From Punica granatum (lineage: Eukaryota > Streptophyta > Magnoliopsida > Myrtales > Lythraceae): a stretch of DNA of 64,000 nucleotides. The position numbers and the translations under genes are program-made. Position 1 is the first letter of the stretch, and each line of letters starts with the position of its first letter. The notes below the pieces were generated by a model. It had not been told where the DNA came from. It saw only the letters and a list, made by a program, of their open reading frames with translations, and made no database searches. This document shows positions 1-9,790 of the stretch, piece after piece. The stretch covers positions 43,535,538 to 43,599,537 of the forward strand of contig NC_045127.1 of NCBI RefSeq assembly GCF_007655135.1, in the 5' to 3' direction.

Positions 1-1
1 A

Positions 2-409
2 CAAAAGCCAAATACAGAAGCAGGGATTAGCAAGCAAGGTCAAACCATTAAGCAACTCATGTATAAAGAACTCTGCCAAGCTAAGAGAGGGTATGGAGTA
101 ATGACTGGAGAAAGTGGAATGTCATATATCAATGTAAGTATCGTTTCTTTTTATAATGTCAATACATGGATATTATTCTTTACTAGCTTGTGCTTAATAG
201 TGTGCATACATGTTCAGATACCTGATCGACCATTTAAGACATGTTACATGGGTACATATAGAGGACATTTTGGTACTCCATTCCACCAAGAGACCCCAAG
301 AGGCCAACAAGTACAGCAAGAAGTTAGGCCTAGAACAAGAGCACAGCTGCGAGCACGTGACAAACCCCAAGAAGCCATGAACAACACAAAGAGGAATAAA
401 AAGAATTAG
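2..409 (+). CDS. Partial spliced gene, 3' end, product not recognised
   Basis: The reading frame is open from the window edge. A first exon (to 133) is followed by a good donor (AAT|GTAAGT), an 84-nt T-rich intron (134-217) and an acceptor at TTCAG|ATACC. The second exon (218-409) continues in phase 0 to a TAG stop. The visible C-terminus is about 108 residues, basic and rich in Gln, Arg and Lys, ending NNTKRNKKN. I do not recognise the family. The basic low-complexity tail would suit a nuclear protein or the end of a transposon gene, but nothing proves either. The upstream part lies outside the window. The splice signals and uninterrupted phase are the only support that it is real. Confidence 0.35.
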   Translation, partial: QKPNTEAGISKQGQTIKQLMYKELCQAKRGYGVMTGESGMSYINVSIVSFYNVNTWILFFTSLCLIVCIHVQIPDRPFKTCYMGTYRGHFGTPFHQETPRGQQVQQEVRPRTRAQLRARDKPQEAMNNTKRNKKN

Positions 410-1080
410 ATGTGGTCATGGTAGTTGCTAATGGTGATGGTTTTTGGGATTAGACCAGTACTTGTTGAGATTGTATTTTGGTATATATTAACCGGTGAAT
501 GGTTGATGGAAGATTGTATTTTGTGGAAAAACTACAACTTGACTCGGTAGTATAAGTTGTAAGGATATAGAATGGTATCTTCACGTAATTGTAAGACCTA
601 CAGAATATATTTGGTTATAAGTTTGTGGAATGGTATTCTGCTTATGTAATGTTTGTCAAGTAGGTTATAAAGTATGGGATGGTATTTTGGTTATTGAATG
701 TTTGTTAGGTGGTATAACTCGCAGCAGCTGACAAAGAAGAAGAATAAGAAGCAAATTCATGCTCCGGGAGAAACAACCCTGTTCTATCTGCAACTAAAAG
801 GAGGAGGAAAGAAGGAAGAAAACAATGGAGGAGCGAAGGAAGAAAACAGAGGAGGGAAGGACATTAGAGACAAGAAGGAAAATAGAGAAGGGCTGGCTTG
901 AAAACACAGCCATGTCAGCATTCCTTCTAATATTTGACGAAATGTTAACGGAATGTTGATGGAATGATGCAGCGTCAAAAAAAAAATTACGAGACATATT
1001 GTGAAATTATTGGGAAATATGACTTGCTAAATCTAAAAAAAAAAGTGACATATGGTGTTATTTACCATTTTAATTATATC
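410..1080. other. Intergenic stretch with a purine-rich tract
   Basis: No convincing gene is visible. From about 730 to 900 the plus strand is strongly purine-rich (repeated GAAGAAGA, GGAGGAGGAAAG and GGAGGGAAGG), which produces spurious open frames on both strands. The first 300 bases after the stop at 409 could be 3' UTR of the partial gene, but no clear polyadenylation arrangement was identified. Confidence 0.4.
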
Positions 1081-1086
1081 AATCAA

Positions 1087-1212
1087 AGAGGATGTAGCAT
1101 AGTGACATATACCCTCACCCGATTATCAAGAGGTTTCAAATTCAATACTCAAAAGGACAATTCGTGCCCCTTTATTAAATATTAGAATTTCTATTCGTTG
1201 TACTGGGTCCGT
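1087..1212 (+). mobile_element. Degenerate SINE-like copy, tRNA-derived type (copy 1)
   Basis: The segment has a box-A-like motif (TAGCATAGTGA, 1095-1105) and, about 36 nt later, a box-B-like motif (GGTTTCAAATTC, from 1132). An AT-rich body follows, ending near TTGTACTGGGTCC. A second locus at 5448-5572 has the same order, spacing and ending. Split pol III promoter boxes at this spacing are the hallmark of tRNA-derived SINEs. No clear TSD or poly-A tail was found, so the copy is old or truncated. Confidence 0.45.
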
Positions 1213-1427
1213 GACCAAAAAATCTATTTCAATCATATCAAGCATTCTTCAATAATAATAATTATTATTATTACTATTGAGATTCAACTTGAACATGCCT
1301 TCCTACATATAACCTTTCCCAACAAAAACACCACCATTGGACAGAACAAAGGGGATCTAACTCAAACCCAAACTTATTCAAAATGCTAAGAGATACAAGA
1401 TTCTTCCTAAGTTTAGCACATAATAGA

Positions 1428-1960
1428 CGTCATCCAGAACAAGCAAATTTCCCCGACCTGCCTTTCACTCATGCGGCAGATGATTCTGCCGTGTACAACA
1501 CAATGCCATCCTTAATCTTCTCGAGAGTCTTGAACAGATTCTTGTCCTTGCATACATGCTTGGTAGCACTGAAATCGATCAACCTAGGCCCACCAGTCTC
1601 GAGCATATCGATTTCAGAAATCGTAGCCACAAACTTTTCATTGGCTGCAACGGATCTTTCTTTCTGAAGAAGACGACACTTTGCCTTCTGATGGTCGGGT
1701 TTTCTACAACGAAAACAAGCACCTTTCTTTCAATTTTCTTGAAAACTGCCAAATTTCTCTTTTTATTCCACGGCATTGACGTTGGCCTCTTGAGCACCCG
1801 CTCATTGCTTTCATCCTGTTTACGATACACATCTTCAAAACGAAGATGATTAGACATGTTCTCAAAGGAAATATCTTCCTTCTTATGCTTTAAACTCCAC
1901 ATTCATATTATGTTGCTTGAAAGTATTAAGTAGCCATGTGGCCCGCTCAACGATATTTTC
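1428..1960 (-). pseudogene. Ty1/Copia retrotransposon gag-protease fragment
   Basis: Two overlapping minus-strand frames encode Copia Gag-like sequence. Near 1830-1900 there is LKHKKEDISFENMSNHLR, the usual Gag segment ahead of the nucleocapsid. After a frame change, 1643-1730 encodes a complete CCHC knuckle (CFRCRKPDHQKAKC). It is followed by the Copia protease lead-in RLIDFSATKHVCKDKNLF, where the catalytic motif normally reads D-S-G/A, and a stop at about 1470. The fragment lacks integrase, RT and recognisable LTRs. The frameshift and premature stop make it a dead relic. Gag normally packages element RNA into virus-like particles. Confidence 0.75.
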
Positions 1961-2448
1961 ATTTTTACTTAATATTTTGTATTTTCATTTTGTATATCAA
2001 ATTTAAGAATTTTATATTAGTATTAAATGATATAAAAAATGCAAAAAAAATAATTTTTTATTAGATTATATGATAAATTGCTATTAAATCTGGCAAAAAA
2101 AATTGCTATTAACAATAATCTTCACTTTCATATATATATTTCTTTAAATGCCATTTTTTAAAATTTTTTTTGGTAGAGCACTCCACCTTCCGTCCACCTT
2201 CTCTTTTTCTAAAACATTATGTACTCTTTTCTAAAACATTATGTACTCTTAGCTTCTTCGTATTCTTTGCGAACTTTTGGTATCTATACGAGGAGAGTAC
2301 TCATGTTACATATGAATTTCGACAAAGAATTCACAAAAGGCCACGTTCGTCACATCTGCTGATTACCATGGAAATAAAGAAAGGCTTGAATAGCATTAGA
2401 AAAAATGATTAAGAACCAAAAAAAAATCTTATGTATTATCATCTTCAA
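1961..2448. other. AT-rich intergenic DNA with a 22-bp tandem duplication
   Basis: No gene is visible. Around 2205-2250 a 22-bp unit (TTTTCTAAAACATTATGTACTC) occurs twice in tandem. The open frame that spans it has no recognisable product. Confidence 0.4.
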
Positions 2449-2480
<32 letters not shown>

Positions 2481-2597
2481 CAAATTGACAATGGAACAAT
2501 AAATAGGTCATAACAGTAAAAATTGTAATGTCATAAGGATAGAAAGATCAATCATTATCTAATTGAAATTTGTATCAATTAAGTATAAGTATCATCT

Positions 2598-2629
<32 letters not shown>
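2449..2629. repeat. (TA)n microsatellites
   Basis: Two uninterrupted TA runs of roughly 12-15 units lie at about 2449-2473 and 2601-2629, separated by unique AT-rich sequence. Confidence 0.8.
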
Positions 2630-2631
<2 letters not shown>

Positions 2632-3240
2632 GCTCTGCCCCACATAATCAGCGCAATCTCCGGAAGCGTCCCACCACTACTTACAGTGGTATCATAACGG
2701 ACAAAAAACCTTTCGGCGAGCGTGTCCGACATAAAGCAGCCTCATGTCACTATTTGCAACAAAAAAGGTCACTGTAGCTACAATATTTTCCCACTGGAGT
2801 CAACGGGAACCCCGCATGTGAGTGCACAGTACAAAGCTGCACAGCGTCAAGGCATCCACCACTACCTATAAGAGGACTCTCCTTCCAGTATCGAAGGACA
2901 GGACTCATCCACCGATGATACTTTCTTCTTCTTTCTCTTTTGTCTCTTCTTCTCATATGTAAACATCCGGCTCCCATAACCCGGATCCTCCAACCCCCTT
3001 TCTGAGTGTAAGTTCCAGTGTAAGCATGGATTGAGTTCTTTCAGACTCATTCCTTTTCTTTTCTTCTTCTCATGTCTTCTTTTGTTTTCCTAAACATCAT
3101 GTACTCCCTTCGGCCCATCATGGGCTAAGTTTCTGAATAAATCTTCCATGTTGATCTTATATTTATCTTGATCGTCTATGCATATCAGATCCTTGTTCTT
3201 TCAGTATTCCATGGTTATCCCCTACGATAGATCTTAGGTT
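2630..3240. other. Moderate-GC island, possible LTR-derived sequence
   Basis: This roughly 600-bp block is clearly richer in GC than its surroundings. It contains TGGTATCATAAC (about 2687), which resembles the plant tRNA-Met primer-binding site TGGTATCAGAGC, and a CTATAAGAGG TATA-like string near 2866. It could be an old Copia LTR/leader region. Without a second copy or a TSD this stays a guess. Confidence 0.2.
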
Positions 3241-4970
3241 TATATATATATATCAATACATAATACAAGTGCATTAAATAGTCACATAAATATATAAATA
3301 TATATGCAATTAACTCACATTAATAAAATATATTTATCAAATAAATAATAAATAATAAAATAAATATATATGTTCTATATGAAAATCAATTTTGGTAATT
3401 GCTTTGAATAATAATCGGTAGACAAGTGATAGTAGATATATAAAAATTTTATGTTTGTTAGTTTATTTTATTTTTTTATATTATTGGAATGTAATGCTAT
3501 CTTTTTATATTTTATATAATTATATACATTTAAAGTAATTACAATTGAAAAATAAGTAAATCTGGAAAAAAAAGTTTCAATTTTAGAGTTAATTATTTTT
3601 TCATCTTATAATATAATTCATATAATCATCATAGGATTTGAAAGATCACATATGGTATATATTTAATAACAGAAACATCATCACATACTTAATTGTTTTG
3701 TTCACTCTTCAAAAATAAATTTTCATTGCAAAAGAACAATTAAAAGTAAATAGAATGGAAAAAGTAGTTAAAAAAACTTATATAAATTAGGTATTTGTGT
3801 ACTATATTAAAATTTATAATGTAAAACAAATTTGTATGTTATATACATTATAGCTATAAAATCCACATTGACAATTATTATAAATTAAATTAAATCTTCT
3901 ATCTTGAATAGTTGTTAAAATGATCCGTGCAACGAGCTGATTTAAAAATCTAGTGTTATATAAGAGTCTAACTACGATGTCATTTAGGATATGATTTCGG
4001 CAAATGTATTCGGAGAGAAAAATTTAAAAAAAAAAAAGCAAAAGAAAAAAACACATCAGCAACATTCTTGAAATTTAAGTATTGTCATTAAATTGATTAT
4101 TTGGGGTAATTTGTCTGACCGATTTTTTTTTTTTGGTGAAACATCTCTAAACAAAACTTTTTTTTCGGTTACTATGACCTCTGATACAGTTCCCAACCCT
4201 AATGCAGAGAAACGTGCACATAAATATCACTACACTGCGCCTTCACCCAAGAAAAGGAAAAATAAAAAATGAGCCCGTAGAGAAATTCCTCCTGAAAATG
4301 ACAATATTTGATATAGCTAGGTATATACAAAAGGTTATAGAAGACGCATCTGAAATTCATTCCAGACGATTGCCATGATCTCATGACTATACATAATGAT
4401 AATCGTCATTATGATATATATTACTTCCTACTGGCACTTCAACGATGAGAGTCCAAATTTGTCTACTCTCCTGCAATGCGCATTCTAATCTTCTCGTTCC
4501 GGGGGAAGGACATCGTGATATATAGTTGCTCCTTGATGGGCAATCAGCCCTAAAAATAACCACAAGCTAATGAAAAAATCTCTAGCAAAATCCCAGGACG
4601 ATATTGAGAATATTAGAATGCGCATAAGTGAATTAATCTAACTTAACCATTTCTTGAAAATGAAAAGGAAATGGATGCTGTGCTCAAGATAATGATGCAG
4701 CTCACAAGGATAGATGACCTGACTAGGAATTAAGATTTCAGGGGCGATTAGTCGAATCAAACCGTGAAACACCGCATATAAAAGCATGAGAGAGCAATTC
4801 TGATCCAGATCATCGATACTCCATTCCGAAGAGGAACTATGTCGTCCCTATTCCGGAATGGGGATCAATTCCATTGGAAGTTTTTGTAATCTCCATCCTG
4901 GAAGAGCAAGGGAAAAGGAAAAAAGGGACCCAAGAAAAAAAAGAGACTAAATGAAGAGCTTAATTGAGAA
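3240..4970. other. AT-rich intergenic DNA
   Basis: Apart from the Helitron-like end and a 14-nt inverted repeat (4476-4489 with 4612-4625), nothing could be assigned. No coding-like frame exceeds about 60 codons. Confidence 0.4.
3920..3953 (+). mobile_element. Putative Helitron 3' end (degenerate)
   Basis: The string TGATCCGTGCAACGAGC is followed about 12 nt later by CTAG and a host T. Plant Helitrons end in a short GC hairpin then CTRR, inserted before T, and CCGTGCAACGC is a frequent hairpin sequence. The stem here is decayed. A better match to the same ending is at 22044-22072. Confidence 0.35.
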
Positions 4971-4974
4971 GAAG

Positions 4975-5235
4975 AGAGTTGAGGAGCTCCCTTCACTCCA
5001 ATACCAAAAGGATCAAGGTAACCTCATCTCCTAGCTCATGCAAACCCTTATTCCAGTGCCCGGAAATTGGGATACATTATCGTAACCATGACTAACTCAA
5101 TTAACAATCCCGCTTGATCTCGATGATACATGTGTATCCATCCTTAACCTGGATAAGGGTATCCATGAACTAGCAGCTGTGTCTACCGTTCATCTCCCCT
5201 CAATGTTGGAGCGAGAGAGAGCCCCCTTAGAACCC
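4975..5235 (-). ncRNA. MIR159: MIR159 precursor
   Basis: On the minus strand the 3' arm (4982-5002) contains TTGGAGTGAAGGGAGCTCC, the miR159 core in its GGAGTGAAGGG variant. The 5' arm (about 5205-5226) reads GGGGCTCTCTCTCGCTCCAA and pairs with it along its length, with one bulged C and a few G-U pairs. The roughly 200-nt terminal region carries two further motifs typical of MIR159 hairpins: AGCTGCTAGTTCATGGATAC after the 5' arm, and TTTGCATGAGCTAGGAG before the 3' arm. The long fold-back and mature sequence in the 3' arm are diagnostic of the MIR159/MIR319 family; CTCCAA pairing and the absence of GGACTGAAGGG favour miR159. Known role: silencing of GAMYB-like MYB mRNAs in anthers, seeds and vegetative tissue. 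A TATA box lies about 110 nt upstream. Confidence 0.87.
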
Positions 5236-5335
5236 TCTCCTCTAATCAAACCCCTCTTGATTACAATAATTAACATATATGTGTAGAGGATTGTGTGATG
5301 ATGTTGATGAGACTGATGGTTCATTTTCATGCTGC

Positions 5336-5343
5336 TTATATAG
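5336..5343 (-). promoter_or_regulatory. TATA box of the MIR159 transcript
   Basis: On the minus strand the context is CCCTATATAAGCAGC. It lies about 110 nt upstream of the predicted 5' arm, which places a pol II start site near 5305, ahead of the hairpin. It is the best TATA element near the hairpin and has the right orientation. Confidence 0.6.
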
Positions 5344-5447
5344 GGTCGGATCGTGCCTCCATGAAGTCATCTCCACCGTCCAATATTTTAATATTGGTTT
5401 GATTGATTTAGAATCTTACAAAAAATTATTGTTAATGGATAAAAGTT

Positions 5448-5572
5448 GGGTGTAGAGCAGTAGCCCACGCCTTCGCTGGTGATCAAGAGGTTCCAAGTTT
5501 AATACTCAGCGGAATTACCCATACCTTTTTATTAATTATTATAATTTTTATTTCATTGTACTAGATCCACAA
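5448..5572 (+). mobile_element. Degenerate SINE-like copy (copy 2)
   Basis: The order of motifs matches the copy at 1087-1212: a box-A-like GTAGAGCAGTAGCCC, then GATCAAGAGGTTCCAAGTTTAATACTC (written here only as the box-B region at 5482-5508), an AT-rich body and the ending TTGTACTAGATCC. The two copies show roughly two thirds identity. No TSD was identified. Confidence 0.45.
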
Positions 5573-6176
5573 GCTTCCCTTGAAACATACTTTGTACAAA
5601 TAAAAGTGAAACTGGTGCTGAATGAAGCATCTTTCACTATTTTGCTATTTTCCCCATAATAGATTTATATTATTGGTTAGATCAACTTATGGTAATAATT
5701 AAGCAAAGTTAATTAGCTTCCCAAGTGGTTTTATATACCTCATGATTCAACTCGATCACAAGGTTTGATTACGATGTATGTACGTAGTCGGTTTGTGCAA
5801 ATTAACGTTTCTTAGTTGGCACTCAACATGTTTTATTCAGATATTCAGCGGTCGTATCTATATCCGAGTATGCTTTAGAGCGATGTAACATGCTAAAGGG
5901 CGTCATCACCACTCGAAACAAGACGTGGTGCTCTGATTATCTTATTGGTGCGAGGATGAGAATAAGATTCAACCTTAGTGGAGTAGACGTCATGTTTAAG
6001 ATAATTAAATCAATCATGGCTTGATGCCGTGCTGGGGTTGGAGGAGGGAAAGGCGTTGTGTTGGTTAGGGTTTTGAGAATTGGATGCTGTGCTCATCAGG
6101 GCATGAGAAATTATTATTCTCTTTGGTGAATGCAACTTTCGAGTCAAAAGCTCTGCAGTCTATTAGAGCTCCCTCA
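5573..6176. other. Intergenic DNA, nothing identified
   Basis: No coding-like frame or RNA gene is visible. Base composition is slightly less AT-rich than the flanks. Confidence 0.35.
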
Positions 6177-6560
6177 TCAATATACAATATATAAAAACCG
6201 AAACGCGGAATGGAAAAACTCTATTTGAAAACCCTTAACTCCAAGTAAAATGTTGTTACTTGTTCGAATTACTCCATTGAATAATCCTCAGCTCCATGTT
6301 GAGTGGACCTTTTAATTTCAATTCAATGAATTTTACTATATTTTTTAAGTCATATTCGACGTATTTTGATTAGTCGTCTATATTATTGTATGTAATAATA
6401 TATGTAATTATTTTTTGAAAAATTAAAAGATTTCTCAATATTTTGAAAGAACTCTTCGATATTGGTAATTTTTTTTCAAGTTCAATATTCCAAACGCCCT
6501 ATAAATACGAAACCAAAATTCTTCTTTTCGCATCATCTTTTTATACACGTTAAATTTTCA
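6177..6560 (+). mobile_element. Helitron-like 5' region (copy 1)
   Basis: This starts at TCAATATACAATATATAAAA after an A. It is collinear with 15856-16230: both have a TC...ATATAATA.AAAA start, a shared TTTTGAAAAATTAAAAG.TTTCT segment, then TTTCAAGTTCAAT and a CTATAAATAC TATA-like box about 330 nt in. The shared architecture defines one repeat family. The TC start after A suggests a Helitron 5' terminus. Confidence 0.35.
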
Positions 6561-8430
6561 TACGCTCTAAATCCCCTCATTTTATGTTGCACCAATACAA
6601 ATTATAAATTTATAATATATTTTTCTATAACAAAGAATATTCGGATTTCGCCCGACTAATCCTTGTAACCCACAATGAATTCCTAGCAAACCTACAAGAC
6701 AAGTCCTCCAGCCATGCATGCCAACCCCCTAATTAATACTATAAAATTATTGACTCTCTATACATATTATCATCGCATATCATCATATGGCTTGATTACA
6801 TATTTGTTTGCCATGAAGATATTTAGTTGTTTCATAATTTGTAGTATTTATTATTACTTGATAAAGTATATGATTTTTTTATTATATAGTTTTTTATATC
6901 TATATATATAATTGAAAGTGAATGATCTCATAAAATATGGGGATTCTTGATGCATATTCTGCGCATATACATAGAATATCCACCACCACAAAGCCAAAAC
7001 GAAATAAATTATTAGGTGTAAAAGATTGGAATTTGATGCCTTAAAAAAGAGCCTATCTAATAATTGATGTGGTTCAAGGAGCAACATTGTTTACACCAAA
7101 TTTCCGCACCAAGCGATAATTGAGGAACTCATGGCGCACGTGCCGGATAAGATGGATTTTATGGTGTAATTGGGCTCACGAGGCAGCCCATCACTACAGT
7201 AACGTAGTTTATTCACGTGTAACTGTATATGGAAGTCCCGGGACTTCTTGTATCATTGTTCTCGGGGCCGTCCAGTTGACTCGATTGAGCCGACTATGAA
7301 TAGTGTTATGGGGCTGGCCGGGACATTTTCAGATAAAGTGGTTGGGAATTCTGACCGGGACCTACTTGAGAGTTCTCAAGCATCGGTGGACCAAAATAAG
7401 ATGCTAACCATTACTATTTTTAAAGTGTGAAATTCTCCAATTATCACATCACATATAATATTTTCTAGGCTATCATGGCTGTTATATAAGTTTACAAGAT
7501 ACCGAATACATGTAAGAAAGAGAAGAAAGAGGCACGGAATCTCTGATTTAAGAGAATTGAATGTAAAAATAAAATAAAATAAAACAAAATAAAATAAAAT
7601 GATAAGAACCAAATGCAAAATTTCTTATTAATTGCAGCAGACTATCTTTTTGGAGCATGTTCCTTTTTCGGTTATAAATAAGTTGGATGATACTAGAAGA
7701 GAATAACAGAGGAGTAAAATACAGAGATACGAAAAACTCCACTGATAATAATCGAATCAGAAATTCTTGATCTCATATTATTATCAGAAATTCTTGATCT
7801 CATATTAAAAGCAACGTTAGCGTACTACATCTCTTTTCTCACTAATGATACAGCTCAAAAATACAGGCCCCACTCCTTATAACATGCCATTAACTATCAT
7901 TTCTTGAAGGAGGAATCTTTTCTTTTTTTTGTGTTTATTATTAAGGAATTTTATGGGTGTAATAGGAAATGTTAAAAAAGGGTCACAAAAAAAATTCCAA
8001 CTAATGAAAATTAAATACATAGTAGCATCTCAGTTCCAAATCGGTCTGCGCTAAACCCATTTTTTCTTTGATTCAATACAATACATTAATTAGCAATTAT
8101 CTCTAAGATATTTTTACTACTTTTTCCTGGGAAAACTTTTTCTAAAAACAATTGTTAACACTATCTTTGTGGTTGGAAATATGAAGTGCACCATCTTGAA
8201 GGTAGACTGATCTACTTGGAAAGCATTAAGCCACTCTTTACATATATCCATAGATTGGTTTTGCTGATCAATGACTGATATCGATTGGGATAATTAGTGG
8301 CTTCACGTACAATGCACGTGTATTTCATAAAATATGTATTCTATCATATATGTAGGCTCAAAATTTGTGAGCTTGTTTTGAGCGCTTATACGAACTGCCC
8401 AATAAAATTAGTCCAGCATTTAAAGGCAGT
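6560..8430. other. Intergenic DNA with minor repeats
   Basis: No gene could be supported. An (AAAAT)n run lies at about 7563-7602. A tandem duplication of TCAGAAATTCTTGATCTCAT lies at about 7756-7806. A less AT-rich block at 7240-7430 is open on the plus strand (60 codons) but matches no family I recognise. Confidence 0.35.
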
Positions 8431-8860
8431 TATAGTGATCGAAACTTGATCTTAGATGTTCATAATGCCTTCCAAAACGATACCTGGTGTACACAGGGGA
8501 TCAACGATACTCGTAGTTATAAACTCTTTCTAGTCTCGGAAATTTTGATATGTAGCTTCAACAGAATCTCTCTATGTAAAGGAGACATTGAGCGAGTTCA
8601 GGTGCAGACGGGCTTGCAATGCGCCGATGATCGCGCAAACAAGGGCCACCTCTATTGCAGAGCTAGAAACCAAATCGAGAGAAAACTGGCCTGTGTTGGC
8701 TCGAATTGAGATATATAAATGAGTATGCCCAACGGAAACAGATCCGGCCAACGCTGACTTAGATGACAGATCTAAGAAGAAACAGATCGGTTTAGAAATA
8801 TAAGGGTGCACGTTTTGAGCAGTGGAAGGTTGTCCTAACGCTTGCCAGTAAGTCATAAAA
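8430..8860 (-). pseudogene. Possible fragment of a LINE RNase H-like domain
   Basis: A minus-strand frame (8572-8856) reads like the end of the RNase H-like (RVT_3) module in plant LINEs: a small hydrophobic strand, then AIEVALVCAIIGALQARLHL, which resembles the ALEAELxALxxGLxLA helix. The catalytic Asp and Glu context cannot be recognised with certainty, and no RT domain is nearby. The call is tentative. Confidence 0.22.
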
Positions 8861-9145
8861 CATTCTCGAAATCATGAAATGGACATATCCTAGGAAGAGG
8901 ATATAAATAAAACACGAAGGCTTGGCAAGGCTTAATGCAACTTCATGGATCTCAATCTTAAAAAGTACAGAGAATTCCCGATTCCCAAGCCACCAGCAGA
9001 TCTCTGGAACTGATCTGAAGATCGAAGTCTATTCAAGTCATCAGAACGCTCTTTTTCTTCCTCTTATATTACTAGGAAAAAAAAATTCATTATGAACAGG
9101 AGTACGAAGATCAGGAACCCCTATTGTGCTGGAGCAAGGCCTTAT

Positions 9146-9159
9146 GGGGGGGGGGGGGG
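9146..9159 (+). repeat. Poly-G tract (14 nt)
   Basis: Fourteen consecutive G residues lie in the GC-rich region downstream of the coiled-coil gene. Confidence 0.85.
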
Positions 9160-9790
9160 CGGCCTTTGGACCGTTGGATGGGGGCGGTCCCTTGTAACGA
9201 GGTCTTCCCCCGTCTAATAGTCCCAAGGCTTCTTGGATGGTCCCGTGCCCCGGGACACTAAAAATTCTTCTCAGAGATCAGCAAGCATCAGCATGATAGA
9301 AACACTTCCACAAATTTGTGGGCTGAAGAGGCCAATCATACACCTCAAAGCAAACCGCCCACAAGTCACCGTACGTTTAAGTGCTGGTCTCAATTTGACT
9401 AATTGAGGTCTCTGCTCCCTCCATCAATCAAAGACACATATTTATTCAGATAGCAACATGAGCCACTGTTGGAGGACATACATTGTCAAGTCTCTGTCTT
9501 GTTTTTGTTTTTATAAAGAAAAGCAAAAGGAGAAGAAACAGAAGCATTGCCTAAGACAGCAACAAGCAGATAACTTAGTGGTGGAACTCTCTGCACTACT
9601 GAATTGTAGAAAAATAATTGTGCCATTTCCGCCTGTACATAATTCCCGCCAGGTTACAGTAAGGAGAAAAAGAAAAAAAAAAAACAAAAGGCATCGACTT
9701 TCCCCTCAGACAAATCCCGATGCTCTTGGAGCAACAGTTCTAGAAGCATAAACCATGTTAAGCGAAATCTTATTTCCGGTGCCGTTGGAC

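Noticed and set aside
2630..3240. A firm Copia LTR call
   Set aside because: Only a partial primer-site match and a TATA-like string; no second copy or target duplication.
4975..5235. MIR319 in place of MIR159
   Set aside because: The mature core lacks the GGACTGAAGGG of miR319, and the inner motifs (GCTGCTAG.TCATGGAT, TTGCATGA.CTAGGAG) are those of MIR159 precursors.
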